Below the pieces are notes generated by a model, which did not search any database, was not told the DNA's origin, and was given only the letters and a program-made list of their open reading frames with translations. This document shows, piece after piece, positions 45,490 through 54,727 of a DNA stretch of 64,000 bases. The DNA comes from Lacrimispora indolis DSM 755 (lineage in GTDB: Bacteria; Bacillota; Clostridia; Lachnospirales; Lachnospiraceae), in NCBI RefSeq assembly GCF_000526995.1, contig NZ_AZUI01000001.1, positions 4,692,001-4,756,000 of the forward strand. Direction: 5' to 3'. A program made the position numbers and the translations under genes. Each line of letters starts with the position of its first letter. Positions within the stretch are counted from its first letter, which is position 1.

Positions 45490-45951
45490 ATGAATTACGA
45501 GGAAAAGTTAAATAGTGCGGGCTTTTCGCTCACTGGAAAAGGAGCACCTAATGTCCGGCCATTTGAAAGTGCAGTTCGTACAGGCCAATTGGTTTTTGTC
45601 TCAGGACATGCTGCCAGAGTGGACGGAGAGCTGATTCATAAAGGAGTTGCAGGAGCAGATGTTAATGTCCGGCAGGCACAGGAAGCAGCCAGGGCTGCAT
45701 TTGTCAATTGCCTGAAGGCTGTTAAGGATTTAACAGGGGATTTAGATGAAATCATCAGGATTGTCAATATCAAAGGATATGTTGCAAGCACTCCTGAATT
45801 TAAAGATCAGCCTCTTGTTATGAATTCGGTTTCAGATCTTGTGAATCAGGTGTTTGGTGAGGCAGGAAAACACAGCCGTGCAGCTATAGGCGCTGCATCA
45901 CTTCCGGGGGGAACTTCAGTGGAAGTAGAACTTATTGTAGAAGTAAAATAG
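45490..45951 (+). CDS. RidA/YjgF-family protein
   Basis: 153 residues with AAAGGAGGGG upstream. Family landmarks: VSGHAARVDGELIHKG, QAQEAARAAFVNCLKAVKDLTGDLDEIIRIVNIKGYVAS and SRAAIGAASLPGGTSVEVELI. Arg in the SRAAIG segment fits the substrate-binding Arg of RidA deaminases. It probably hydrolyses a reactive enamine/imine made in this pathway. First gene of the LysR-controlled set; 34 nt before the next gene. Confidence 0.9.
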   Translation: MNYEEKLNSAGFSLTGKGAPNVRPFESAVRTGQLVFVSGHAARVDGELIHKGVAGADVNVRQAQEAARAAFVNCLKAVKDLTGDLDEIIRIVNIKGYVASTPEFKDQPLVMNSVSDLVNQVFGEAGKHSRAAIGAASLPGGTSVEVELIVEVK

Positions 45952-45985
45952 CAGACAAATATTGTAGAGGAATGGGAGACAGAAA

Positions 45986-46960
45986 ATGAAAGAAATGTCC
46001 AAAGACATGCCGTTGGGAGTAAAACAATTATTAACCACCGTTACACATTTAAAAGAGGATGAAAAGGTTCTTGTTATAACTGATGATAATAAGAGGGAAA
46101 TTGGAGAACTGGTTTACAAGTATGCAAAAGAATACTTTGAAACAACAATGGTTGTAATGCCGCCCACTGCAGGACACGGTGCAGAGCCGACAGGGGCAAT
46201 TGCAGCAGCGATGAAACATGTAGACGTTGCATTTGGATGTACAACCATGTCGTTGATGCATAGCCAAGCACGTATTGAAGCTTGTAAAGCAGGAAGACTG
46301 CGGTGGGTGGGAGTGCAGGATTATACACTTGATATGTTTGAGACAGGGGGACTGACTGCAGATTTTGATGAAGTTGCCAAGGTAATTAACCGGGTCGCAG
46401 AGAAATTTCATGGAGAAACCTTTACCCTTACATCAGAAGGGGGAACCAATCTGGTATGCAGTGTCAAGGGACGTAATGTGGTAATTGATTATGGTACAGC
46501 TATTCACCCGGGTTCTGCTGCATTTCCGCCTAATGCTGAGGTCGCATTAGGGCCGGTGGAAGGCACTGCCAATGGAATTATTGTAATTGACGGAAGCATC
46601 CCACATCCTCAGCTTAATCTGATTGAAGAACCAATATACTTAGATGTGAAAGATGGTATGATTGTTGCTGTCAGAGGGGGAAGAGAAGCGGACATTTTAC
46701 GTAAAATATTGGCTGACTATCATGATCCGTCTGTATATAATGTGGGCGAACTCGGTCTTGGGCTTAACGAAAAAAATGTTCTTTGCGGCCATATGGCACC
46801 GGATGAAGGTTCTTTTGGAAATCTCCATATTGGAATTGGAAAAAACCTGATGTTTGGCGGACATACCGATTCTCCATTACATATGGATCTGGTAATGAAA
46901 AAGATTACCTGTGATATCGACGGACTTGTGATTATGAAAGATGGAGAACTACTGGTGTAA
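45986..46960 (+). CDS. M29-like metallohydrolase (aminopeptidase T / NicX-like family)
   Basis: 324 residues. Metal ligands typical of the M29 aminopeptidase group are visible: Glu in NAEVALGP, Glu in GELGLGLN, His in NLHIGIG and the HMD pair in DSPLHMDLVM. The family includes leucyl aminopeptidases and the ring-cleaving 2,5-dihydroxypyridine dioxygenase-like enzymes, which differ little in motif. In an operon with RidA and a TRAP transporter a small nitrogen-containing acid is a more likely substrate than peptides. Assignment to one reaction is not possible from sequence. Confidence 0.8.
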   Translation: MKEMSKDMPLGVKQLLTTVTHLKEDEKVLVITDDNKREIGELVYKYAKEYFETTMVVMPPTAGHGAEPTGAIAAAMKHVDVAFGCTTMSLMHSQARIEACKAGRLRWVGVQDYTLDMFETGGLTADFDEVAKVINRVAEKFHGETFTLTSEGGTNLVCSVKGRNVVIDYGTAIHPGSAAFPPNAEVALGPVEGTANGIIVIDGSIPHPQLNLIEEPIYLDVKDGMIVAVRGGREADILRKILADYHDPSVYNVGELGLGLNEKNVLCGHMAPDEGSFGNLHIGIGKNLMFGGHTDSPLHMDLVMKKITCDIDGLVIMKDGELLV

Positions 46961-46972
46961 GAAATTCATGTG

Positions 46973-47005
46973 ATCTGAGCCTGTGCAGTCAGTCCAGGCT
47001 CAGAT
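46973..47005 (+). terminator. Hairpin between the hydrolase and TRAP genes
   Basis: ATCTGAGCCTG (46973-46983) pairs perfectly with CAGGCTCAGAT (46995-47005). Only ATT follows, so it is a weak terminator, an attenuator or an mRNA processing/stability stem. Confidence 0.6.
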
Positions 47006-47091
47006 ATTAAGCTATACGGTTTTAAAGTGGGGTTGTGGTGAGTATGCAGTTATTGTACGGAGTTTATTAAACTTTCAGAGGGGTATTAAAC

Positions 47092-48102
47092 ATGAAAAAA
47101 ACATTGGTATTCTTATTGGTCTTCTTAATGACCCTTTGCCTTAATGCGTGTTCAGAAACTGCGGCTGGCCAGGCAGAAAGCCAAAAACGTATCATAAGTA
47201 TTGCAACTGTTCAGCCGGAAGATCATCCAATTAGTGTTGGCTTACGGGCTATGAAAAATTACATAAATGAACAGCTTGGTGACGCTGTGGAGGTGAAGAT
47301 TTATTATAACGGAATAATGGGGGGAAACAGTGAAGCCCTGGAGCTTCTGCAAATGGGGACTTTAAATCTTGTTGCTACCAGTGGAAGCAATTTAGAATCT
47401 TTTGACGATACTTATAAAATATTTGGACTTCCATATTTGTTTTATAACGAGGAGAGTTTCCGTAAATGTATGAACGATGAGGAATTTAAAAATCAGATTT
47501 ATAATTGTACCGCTGATAAAGGGATTCGTGGAGTAGCATGGTTTGCCAATGGGGTGAATAACATTTACGCCTCAAAACCGATTCATACACCAGATGATAT
47601 TAAAGGACTTAAATTGAGAATTCAATCCAGTGAGGCAAATGTGAAACTGGCTCAGGGATTTGGCGCCGCAGCAGTTGTCATGGCTTATGGAGAAGTGTAT
47701 ACGGCTCTCCAGAACCATGTAATTGACGCAGCTATGAATCCGGAAATGGCTCTGATCAGCATGAAGCATGGAGAGGTTGCAAAATATTATGCCCGTACAG
47801 AGCATCAGATTTTTACAGATATGCTGGTGGGCAATACAGCATTTCTGGATTCATTATCTGAAAATGAAAAAATGGTATTGAATGAATCCTTTCACCTTGC
47901 TACAAGAGTTGAATGTGAAGAATGGGATAAGCAAATTAATGAATGTATAGTGGAAGCTGAAAAAATGGGAGTTGAATTTATTGAAGTAGATAAGACTCTA
48001 TTTGAAAATGTACAAAAAAGGGTACGGGAAGAACTGCTCGCTGCAACTCCGGCATTACAGCCGCTTTACGATAGAGTGCAGCAAATACAGGAGGGGAAAT
48101 AG
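47092..48102 (+). CDS. dctP: TRAP transporter solute-binding protein
   Basis: 336 residues. Lipoprotein signal ending LNAC. DctP fold markers: PISVGLRAMKNYINEQLGD, YYNGIMGGNSEALELLQMGTL and the carboxylate-binding Arg in GLKLRIQSS, followed by AYGEVYTALQNHVIDAAMNP. It captures an organic acid outside the membrane for the DctQM permease encoded directly downstream. Confidence 0.93.
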   Translation: MKKTLVFLLVFLMTLCLNACSETAAGQAESQKRIISIATVQPEDHPISVGLRAMKNYINEQLGDAVEVKIYYNGIMGGNSEALELLQMGTLNLVATSGSNLESFDDTYKIFGLPYLFYNEESFRKCMNDEEFKNQIYNCTADKGIRGVAWFANGVNNIYASKPIHTPDDIKGLKLRIQSSEANVKLAQGFGAAAVVMAYGEVYTALQNHVIDAAMNPEMALISMKHGEVAKYYARTEHQIFTDMLVGNTAFLDSLSENEKMVLNESFHLATRVECEEWDKQINECIVEAEKMGVEFIEVDKTLFENVQKRVREELLAATPALQPLYDRVQQIQEGK

Positions 48103-48105
48103 GGG

Positions 48106-48600
48106 ATGCACACAATTTTAATAATGAAAACATGGTTAAACAGAATCCTTAGCGGTGCTGTAGCATCACTGCTGGTCTTTATGTCGCTGTTGACAATATA
48201 TCAGGTATTTATGCGTTATATTATGAAAAATCCATCTACCATGTCAGAAGATATCCTCAGCTATTCTTTTGTATGGATTTCCCTCCTTGCGGCAGCCCTG
48301 GTATTTGGTGAACGTGATCATATGAATCTTACCTTCTTTCTGGACAAGGGCTCTCCGATTGTAAAATTATTGCTGTCTCTGCTGTCGGAGATTCTGGTTA
48401 TGGTCATAGCTATAGGGGTCTTACTGACAGGAGGAATCAGCTTTATGAGTGTTGGAGCAATCCAGGTATCGCCCACGTTGGGAATAACTATGGATATCGT
48501 TTATGTGATACTGCCTGTCAGCGGCATACTGATCATATTGTTCAACTTGATCAATATGGCTGAGCTTATTGCAGCTTACAGAACAAAGGAGGAGAGGTAA
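48106..48600 (+). CDS. dctQ: TRAP transporter small permease
   Basis: 164 residues, four transmembrane helices. MRYIMKNPSTMSEDILSYSFVWISLLAAALVFGERDHMNLTFF is the DctQ signature region. Three nt after dctP and 4 nt before dctM, so translationally coupled. Confidence 0.9.
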   Translation: MHTILIMKTWLNRILSGAVASLLVFMSLLTIYQVFMRYIMKNPSTMSEDILSYSFVWISLLAAALVFGERDHMNLTFFLDKGSPIVKLLLSLLSEILVMVIAIGVLLTGGISFMSVGAIQVSPTLGITMDIVYVILPVSGILIILFNLINMAELIAAYRTKEER

Positions 48601-48604
48601 GGTT

Positions 48605-49912
48605 ATGGGAACAGCCGCAGCAGCAAGTATTATAATATTTTCTATTCTTGTGGTTTTGTTATTAGCAGGAGTACCGATCGGCATATCATTATGCGTTGCC
48701 TCATTAACAGTTATTGTCCAGTCTTTAGGTTTTAACGGAGCAGCTCCGGCTGCCGCATTAAAGATGTTCCAGGGAATCAACATTTTCACCTTACTGGCGA
48801 TTCCGTTTTTCATATTGGCAGGAAATATTATGAATAAAGGCGGAATTGCAATTCGTCTGATTAATTTTGCAACTGCCCTGACAGGAAGAATTCCGGGTTC
48901 ACTGGCGCATACCAACATTGTTGCCAATATGCTTTTTGGTGCCATTTCCGGTTCCGGAACTGCAGCAGCTTCTGCCATGGGGGCAATTATTGGGCCTATT
49001 GAGAAAAAAGAAGGATACGATGAAGATTTCTCAGCCGCAGTCAATGTGGCAACGGCGCCCACCGGATTATTGATCCCGCCAAGTACCGGTCTGATTACAT
49101 ATGGTCTTGCCAGTGGCGGAACATCCATAGCAGCGCTGTTTCTTGGCGGTTATATTCCCGGCATTCTGTGGGGACTTAGCTGCATGGTGATTGCATTTGT
49201 ATATGCAAAGAAACAAAATTTTGTCAGCAAAAAAATAATCACATTTAAAGATTTTATCAATTATACCCTGGATGCCATCCCAAGCCTTTTGCTGATTATT
49301 ATTGTAATCGGCGGAATTTGTGCCGGTGTATTCACCGCAACAGAAGCATCTGCTGTAGCGGTTCTTTACAGTTTGGTTTTATCCGTCTTTTTTTACAAGA
49401 CTATCGGTATAAAAGATATTTATTCTATTTTGGTGAGCAGCGGTAAAATGTCAGGCATCATTATGTTTCTGGTAGGCACATCAAATATTATGGCATGGGT
49501 GATGTCGTTTACAGGTATTCCAGATGCAATTGCAAGCGGCGTTTTATCAGTTTCTGATAATAAGATTATCATTTTATTTGCCATTAATTTACTTTTACTT
49601 TTTGTAGGAACTTTTATGGATCTTACACCTGCAATATTGATTTTTACTCCTATTTTATTACCTGTCTGTCAGCAGTTGGGAATGTCGGCGCTTCATTTTG
49701 GTATCATGCTTGTATTTAACCTTTCTATTGGCTGTATTACACCTCCGGTGGGAAACATACTGTTTGTAGGAATAAAAGTAGCCGGAAGAAAGCTGGAAAA
49801 TGTGATGCCCATATTGCTGAGATTTTATGCAGCTATATTCATAATACTGATGCTGGTGACTTATGTTCCGGGGCTGTCAACTCTGATACCTGGAATGGCT
49901 GGATATAAGTAA
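48605..49912 (+). CDS. dctM: TRAP transporter large permease
   Basis: 435 residues from ATG 48605 (GGAGAGGT in the end of dctQ). About 12 helices; DctM segments include LAIPFFILAGNIMNKGGIA, AHTNIVANMLFGAISGSGTAAASAMG and TAPTGLLIPPSTGLITYG, and GCITPPVGNILFVG near the end. Uses a sodium or proton gradient. Followed by a terminator. Confidence 0.93.
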   Translation: MGTAAAASIIIFSILVVLLLAGVPIGISLCVASLTVIVQSLGFNGAAPAAALKMFQGINIFTLLAIPFFILAGNIMNKGGIAIRLINFATALTGRIPGSLAHTNIVANMLFGAISGSGTAAASAMGAIIGPIEKKEGYDEDFSAAVNVATAPTGLLIPPSTGLITYGLASGGTSIAALFLGGYIPGILWGLSCMVIAFVYAKKQNFVSKKIITFKDFINYTLDAIPSLLLIIIVIGGICAGVFTATEASAVAVLYSLVLSVFFYKTIGIKDIYSILVSSGKMSGIIMFLVGTSNIMAWVMSFTGIPDAIASGVLSVSDNKIIILFAINLLLLFVGTFMDLTPAILIFTPILLPVCQQLGMSALHFGIMLVFNLSIGCITPPVGNILFVGIKVAGRKLENVMPILLRFYAAIFIILMLVTYVPGLSTLIPGMAGYK

Positions 49913-49948
49913 AAGCATCATAGCATAGCAATCAATGAAATCTTTTTC

Positions 49949-49983
49949 AAGCTGGTCAGGAATAACTCCTGATCAGCTTTTTC
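49949..49983 (+). terminator. Terminator of the TRAP operon
   Basis: AAGCTGGTCAGGA (49949-49961) pairs with TCCTGATCAGCTT (49967-49979, one G-T pair), followed by TTT. Confidence 0.88.
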
Positions 49984-50120
49984 GCCTGCCATCCTTGAGA
50001 GGGGGAGCGGGGAGCGCTGTGCCCTGGTCACTGCGAATATCCGATTGACTATTGAAAGTTCGTAAGCATGATGGTATTCTACTCATGAAAATCATTTATA
50101 CCATACGAGGAGATAAGAAT

Positions 50121-50804
50121 ATGGGAATGGACAAACAAATAAACAAGCTGAAGCTGTTGCGGGCAGGAAAAAGTGAAAAGTTTTTTATAAACAGTAAATT
50201 TCATGAGAAAATTGAGGAGCAGCCCCTTGGCTTACTCAACCTTCCCACGGGAAAAATTGTTGCAAATGACCCGTTGTGTATTTATGAAACAGAGCCATTT
50301 GAAAAAGCTGTCAAGCCCGGTCAATATCCGGTCTTTCTCTATGTGCAGCATATCCAAGATGACCGTCGCGTTGCATTTGCGGAAATACGCTTTACAGAAA
50401 GTTCACCTGTTTATTTTGAACCTGCACTCATAAAAGGGCAAGATGCTGAAAAATTAAGTGAAGATGAATATTACGGCTATGGAGTAGACAGCGGAACAGG
50501 CGGCTTTATGGACGAGTTGACTTGCGGTGAGTTTACAGCACTCATTGGGACTGTTGATGACGGCATGATTCCGGAACTGGAAAAAGCGTTGGACGACAGC
50601 TATGTATACACCTATTCTGCAGCAAATTACAATCTTCCCGGAACAGACAATAATCTGACCGTATTTTCCAGCGGTTATGGGGATGGCTGTTATGCTTCTT
50701 ATTGGGGATATGATAAAAATCATGAGCTTTGCTGTCTGATTACGGATTTTGATACCATTGATGATGAGGAATGGCATATGTTGGAAAGATGCGGCTGTAT
50801 ATGA
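50121..50804 (+). CDS. DUF4241 protein
   Basis: 227 residues from ATG 50121 (GAGGAGATAAG upstream). The C-terminal half is characteristic of DUF4241: GYGVDSGTGGFMD, then SGYGDGCYASYWGYD and ITDFDTID. N-terminal part: LPTGKIVANDPLCIYETEPF. Members often occur singly or as immunity-like/orphan proteins; function unknown. Cytoplasmic. Followed 44 nt later by an acetyltransferase gene. Confidence 0.85.
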   Translation: MGMDKQINKLKLLRAGKSEKFFINSKFHEKIEEQPLGLLNLPTGKIVANDPLCIYETEPFEKAVKPGQYPVFLYVQHIQDDRRVAFAEIRFTESSPVYFEPALIKGQDAEKLSEDEYYGYGVDSGTGGFMDELTCGEFTALIGTVDDGMIPELEKALDDSYVYTYSAANYNLPGTDNNLTVFSSGYGDGCYASYWGYDKNHELCCLITDFDTIDDEEWHMLERCGCI

Positions 50805-50848
50805 TATTATTTTAACAATCAAATAAGGAATTATGAGAGGACGAAACA

Positions 50849-51385
50849 ATGGAAGATTATATAATAGAAACAGAACAGCTTGCACTAAGAGAACTAACTA
50901 TGAACGATTTTAAAGCTTGGCATCAAATATTTTCGGACCAAGAAACAATGCAATATTACCCAAGCGCATTTGATATGGATAAAACAAGAAGTTGGATTGA
51001 TTGGAGTCTTGAAAACTATAGCAGATATGGCTTCGGATTATGGGCAATTATTTTAAAGGAAACAAACCAGTTCATTGGAGATTGCGGAATTACTATGCAG
51101 AATATTCATGGTGATGGCAATTTATTTCCTGAAATCGGCTACCATATTGATAAGCAATTTTGGTGCAAAGGATATGCTTCACAGGCAGCAAAAGCATGTC
51201 TGAGGTATGCTTTTGAAAACATGGCTTTTGATGAGATATTTTCTTATCAAAAGTGGACAAATACTCCAGCAAGAAAAGTGGCCGAAAAAATGGGGATGTC
51301 ATTGCGCGAGGAATATGCAGACGAGAAAAACACAAAGACAAGCGTATATTCCATTACCAGAACGGAATTTAATGCGATGGCATAA
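50849..51385 (+). CDS. GNAT acetyltransferase (RimJ/RimL type)
   Basis: 178 residues. TEQLALRELTMNDFKAWHQIFSD is the RimJ/L-like N-terminus, EIGYHIDKQFWCKGYASQAAKACLRYAFENM carries the acetyl-CoA loop (KGYAS), and NTPARKVAEKMGM is the closing motif. GAGAGGAC precedes the ATG. Acceptor unknown. Confidence 0.88.
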   Translation: MEDYIIETEQLALRELTMNDFKAWHQIFSDQETMQYYPSAFDMDKTRSWIDWSLENYSRYGFGLWAIILKETNQFIGDCGITMQNIHGDGNLFPEIGYHIDKQFWCKGYASQAAKACLRYAFENMAFDEIFSYQKWTNTPARKVAEKMGMSLREEYADEKNTKTSVYSITRTEFNAMA

Positions 51386-51662
51386 AAGATATAAAATCCA
51401 AGTATGGGCAATAGATGAACAGCACCTGCTTATTCATATATGAGTTCGATCCGGAAGATTTTGAATTGCAGGATATTATATATCTAAAATGAGACAAGTA
51501 GCGATTGCTAAATATACACTTAGTGATTTATTTGCAGCTTTATTTGAAAAAAATGTTGAACTACGAGTTGAAAAAAATCTATGGGATATTTCTGATAGAA
51601 TTAAAGGAACAACATTAAAGTGGTCAATATGTCGAATGGGATATGCCCAACCGAGAATGTGA
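51386..51662 (+). pseudogene. Gene remnants before the inverted repeat
   Basis: Two short frames survive: 51414-51488 (starts MNSTCLFIYEFDPEDFELQD) and 51489-51662 (starts MRQVAIAKYTLSDLFAALFE). A third frame ends VEWDMPNRECEKYM at TAG within the inverted repeat, the same C-terminus as at copy A. This looks like the frameshifted tail of one former gene. No family recognised. Confidence 0.4.
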
Positions 51663-51747
51663 GAAATATATGTAGCTCAGTTAAAACTTACAAGACCACT
51701 AGCTAAGATATTAAGTTAGTAGTCTTGTCTTTTAATGTACACAAAAC
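51642..51747 (+). repeat. ~105-nt inverted repeat, copy B
   Basis: Inverted partner of 31838-31943. It contains the NRECEKYM-stop codons and a hairpin (GACCACTAGCT with AGTTAGTAGTC) and ends with ACACAAAAC like copy A. The pair encloses about 20 kb. Confidence 0.7.
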
Positions 51748-51763
51748 CGGTATTTGCTTTTTA

Positions 51764-51803
51764 ATTCTAAGAGGCAGACATTTATGTCTTTGCCTCTTAG
51801 AAT
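51764..51803. terminator. Hairpin downstream of the zinc-ribbon gene
   Basis: ATTCTAAGAGGCA (51764-51776) pairs perfectly with TGCCTCTTAGAAT (51791-51803); an inner GACA/TGTC extends it. It directly abuts the minus-strand gene and probably terminates it. Confidence 0.75.
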
Positions 51804-52019
51804 TTATCCATGAACAAGCATTCCGCATTCTTCACAATATAACCAGGTCGATTTATTACGAATTCTATCAGGTGTTTTAATCCTTCTGGCATTTGCATTA
51901 TTGTATCCACATATAGGACATACAAATCTTGTTTCACCATACCAGCCTATGTTTTCTAATGCATTTAATCCAGATTCAATAAAAACGAAACACTCATCAT
52001 TTTTTGTTTGTTTTTCCAT
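51804..52019 (-). CDS. Small zinc-ribbon protein
   Basis: 71 residues with AAGGAG upstream. Two Cys pairs, CPIC and CEEC, spaced about 30 residues apart form a probable zinc ribbon. N-terminal part is acidic (NDECFVFIESGLNALENIGW). Unknown function; nucleic-acid or protein binding is possible. Single gene. Confidence 0.75.
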   Translation of the reverse strand: MEKQTKNDECFVFIESGLNALENIGWYGETRFVCPICGYNNANARRIKTPDRIRNKSTWLYCEECGMLVHG

Positions 52020-52448
52020 AATAATTACTCCTTATAAATCTTTTCAAAAGCAGTATAACATATTCAGAAATAAAAATCAAACATATGTTCGAAAAAGATC
52101 TGTGTTATCGATTTGAAGCACTTAGAAAATGCAGTGATTTAATCAAATAGGATTTGTATGCATATTGTGTTAAACAAAGAAATTAGAAAAAGGATTCAGA
52201 ACGTTTGAAAAAACTGTAAGCTAACCAGGCAAAATAATGTGAGACATAAAAGAATATTGTCCTAATGCTGTGCTTGTTACATTCCATGCAAGTTTTCGCA
52301 TCGGATATAATAATCGTTAATTTAGATATGTAAGAAATTTATTTACCAAGCACAGGAGTAATTTGGAGGATGAGAATAATAATGTTGAAAATAATTCATA
52401 AACCAAATGTAATGGGGAAATGATTTCCCGGAGCTTCAGACATAGAAT

Positions 52449-52551
52449 AAACCTCCAAACTAAGTGATTTTATGAACCGACCCCCAAATGTCAGACCTAA
52501 CAATCTAACTTATTGGGATCACATCATTATTTTACATCAGCTTGGAGGTTT
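52449..52551. repeat. MITE-like element with terminal inverted repeats
   Basis: AAACCTCCAAACT (52449-52461) and AGCTTGGAGGTTT (52539-52551) are 13-nt inverted ends with one mismatch. Inside is TGAACCGACCCCCA, which resembles IS3-type end sequences. No transposase is present. The remainder of 52020-52649 holds a 15-bp palindrome (GGGAAAT-G-ATTTCCC, 52415-52429) and nothing else recognised. Confidence 0.45.
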
Positions 52552-52649
52552 ACACAAATTTTGAGATGTCCGGGGGAGGACAGCAAGTTTGATTTTCCTT
52601 ATATAACAGGTGTTATAGTACCGATAGTCCCCGTTAAAATGTCACATGA

Positions 52650-53378
52650 TCACAACTGACTGTAATTGATCAATTCCACCGAATAGCTCTCGAACATTTC
52701 TTTTGTTTTTCTGCTAACCAGAAAATCCAGTTCTGCAAGGCGCTGCAAATTGTAAGAGGAGGATTGGAGCAGATAAGAATCCACATAAGCGGGATGGCTC
52801 ATCAGTTCCACATATGGCCTGGAAGAGATATCGTCCATATGATCGTATACATAAGACAGTCCCGGTTCCCCGTGGTATGTGCGGAATTGTATAAAATCCA
52901 CGTGGGGAAAGCCCGGTATGTCGTGATTTCTCAATGGCAGCCTGTATTTTTCAGCGAGTGTTCTGGCAGCGGCAGCCATAACAGGATTGCTGTCTGTTGT
53001 AAATAAGTGAGAGTCCAGATGAGTCGGCTTTTTCCCCATTACCTCTAAAAACCTCTGGTATTGAGCCTCCAGCTCTGTCTGGATATCTTCCAGCAGATAA
53101 ATATGAGAGGAGGGTAAGTTTCCCGGCTTAATAAACGCTCCGTCTTCTCCGGTCAGGGTGCTCCCTTTGGTAAGAGGCTGCCCAAGGGCGATGTTTAAAT
53201 GCAGGCCGACTCCCAGAAGGGGGCATTCTTTAGCCAGGGAGGCAGCGTGCCGGAAGCCTGGGGTATTGGTTAAAAGTGTGGTGGAGGTGAGCACCCCATG
53301 GAGATGAGCGTCCACGATCCCGTAATTAACAGCCCGGCAATAGCCGAAGTCATCTGCATTTATAATCATTTTACACAT
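52650..53378 (-). CDS. chbG: ChbG/YdjC-family carbohydrate deacetylase
   Basis: 242 residues. Metal and catalytic residues are seen in NADDFGYC (Asp pair), GVGLHLNI (His) and THLDSHLF (His). ChbG removes an acetyl group from chito-oligosaccharides or their phosphates before cleavage. Here it is the last gene after an alpha-glucoside-type PTS permease and a GH4 enzyme, 17 nt from the latter, so it may act on an N-acetylated phospho-disaccharide or on a different acetyl sugar. Confidence 0.9.
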   Translation of the reverse strand: MCKMIINADDFGYCRAVNYGIVDAHLHGVLTSTTLLTNTPGFRHAASLAKECPLLGVGLHLNIALGQPLTKGSTLTGEDGAFIKPGNLPSSHIYLLEDIQTELEAQYQRFLEVMGKKPTHLDSHLFTTDSNPVMAAAARTLAEKYRLPLRNHDIPGFPHVDFIQFRTYHGEPGLSYVYDHMDDISSRPYVELMSHPAYVDSYLLQSSSYNLQRLAELDFLVSRKTKEMFESYSVELINYSQL

Positions 53379-53395
53379 AAATACGGTCCTTTCTG

Positions 53396-54721
53396 TCAGG
53401 CCAGCCTGGGCCAGTAGCCTTTGTTTTCTTCAATCAGGCGGTCCAGAATCTTTCTCGCTTTCTTGGCATCTGTAACAGTGCGGTTTAACGTCAGAGCCTG
53501 CAGTGCTTTTGTGTAGCTGCCTTCAAAATAAGCTTCGCAGGTCAGGCGTTCATAGGCGTACTGGTTTTCCAGTAATGCTTTATAAAAAACAGAGACAGGT
53601 CCGGTGTGGAATGGTTTCGGCCCGCGGCTGCCCAGCAGGCAGGTCACTTCGACAACTGCATCATCCGGAAGGTTTTCAATGATCCCTTCATTTTTAACCA
53701 TAACAATGTAGTACGCATTTTTATTTAAATAGATGGCTTCCGCTATGGACAGGATCATATCACCGTGAGCTTCATTTTTTACTACATGGATTCCATCCAG
53801 GCTGTTTTGGCTGACTGCACGGCGGCATTCGGAAAATACCTGTTTTTCACGGCCATCCATGACTTCATTTGCTCTGGTATAATCCGGATTTAACATGGAA
53901 GCCTTGTATTCTGGATAAATATAGTATTGGAGGTAGGTAGAAGGTACATATTCATCAAAATCATGAACCATATCCTTTACCAATGCATAAGTATCCAGCC
54001 AGGAAGGATCGCGCTCGGCGGCATCGGCAGGCAGAAACCCTTTATCTTTTATCTGTTCCTTCAGCTGAGGAAGCAGATCCTGGCCATACTGATTGTAAAG
54101 ATGGGTAAACCATCCGAAATGGTTGAGCCCGAAATAGGTGGGTTCCAGGGATTCGGCGGGCACATCAAGCAGCTTGGAGAAAGAATGAATCAGGTTGATC
54201 GGTTGGTCACAGATATTGAGAATCCTATTATCATCAGGGAACTCACGCTGGAGGCCGTAGGCTACGATAGCGGCTGGATTGGTGTAATTTAAGATCCAGG
54301 CATTTTGACTGTGTTTACGAACATCCTTTACAATTTCTATCATGTCTTTTAAAGAACGAATCCCATAGGCAAATCCACCGGGGCCGCAGGTTTCCTGACC
54401 CAGCACTCCGTATTCCATGGGGATCTTTTCATCCTTTTCCCGCATGTGATATCCGCCTGTACGGATCTGAACCATGACAAAATCCACGGAGTCATAGGCA
54501 GTGTCTTTGTTTGTTGTATAAATAACTTTTACTTTGGGAACGTGCAGGCGAAACAGCAGCTGCGCATATTCTCCGATAGGGGCCTGGCGTTCCTCGTTAA
54601 TATCATAAAGGACCAGTTCTGTGACCGGGAGAGTGTCCATGTGGCGGATAAATGCATTCAATATGCCCGGGGTCCAGGTAGAACCGCCTCCCACGATCGT
54701 TATTTTTAACTTATGTTTCAT
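53396..54721 (-). CDS. GH4 6-phospho-alpha-glucosidase-type enzyme
   Basis: 441 residues, usual GH4 length. NAD-binding GGGSTWTPG, then the family segments VLGQETCGPGGFAYG, NYTNPAAIVA, NICDQP (metal-binding Cys) and NHFGW (His). Blocks such as IPMEYGVLGQETCGPGG and TRANEVMDGREK match the GlvA/MalA/AglB branch, which cleaves 6-phospho-alpha-glucosides with NAD and Mn. The neighbouring IICB permease is of the matching type. 6-phospho-beta-glucosidase activity cannot be excluded. Confidence 0.87.
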   Translation of the reverse strand: MKHKLKITIVGGGSTWTPGILNAFIRHMDTLPVTELVLYDINEERQAPIGEYAQLLFRLHVPKVKVIYTTNKDTAYDSVDFVMVQIRTGGYHMREKDEKIPMEYGVLGQETCGPGGFAYGIRSLKDMIEIVKDVRKHSQNAWILNYTNPAAIVAYGLQREFPDDNRILNICDQPINLIHSFSKLLDVPAESLEPTYFGLNHFGWFTHLYNQYGQDLLPQLKEQIKDKGFLPADAAERDPSWLDTYALVKDMVHDFDEYVPSTYLQYYIYPEYKASMLNPDYTRANEVMDGREKQVFSECRRAVSQNSLDGIHVVKNEAHGDMILSIAEAIYLNKNAYYIVMVKNEGIIENLPDDAVVEVTCLLGSRGPKPFHTGPVSVFYKALLENQYAYERLTCEAYFEGSYTKALQALTLNRTVTDAKKARKILDRLIEENKGYWPRLA

Positions 54722-54727
54722 CTTTTT

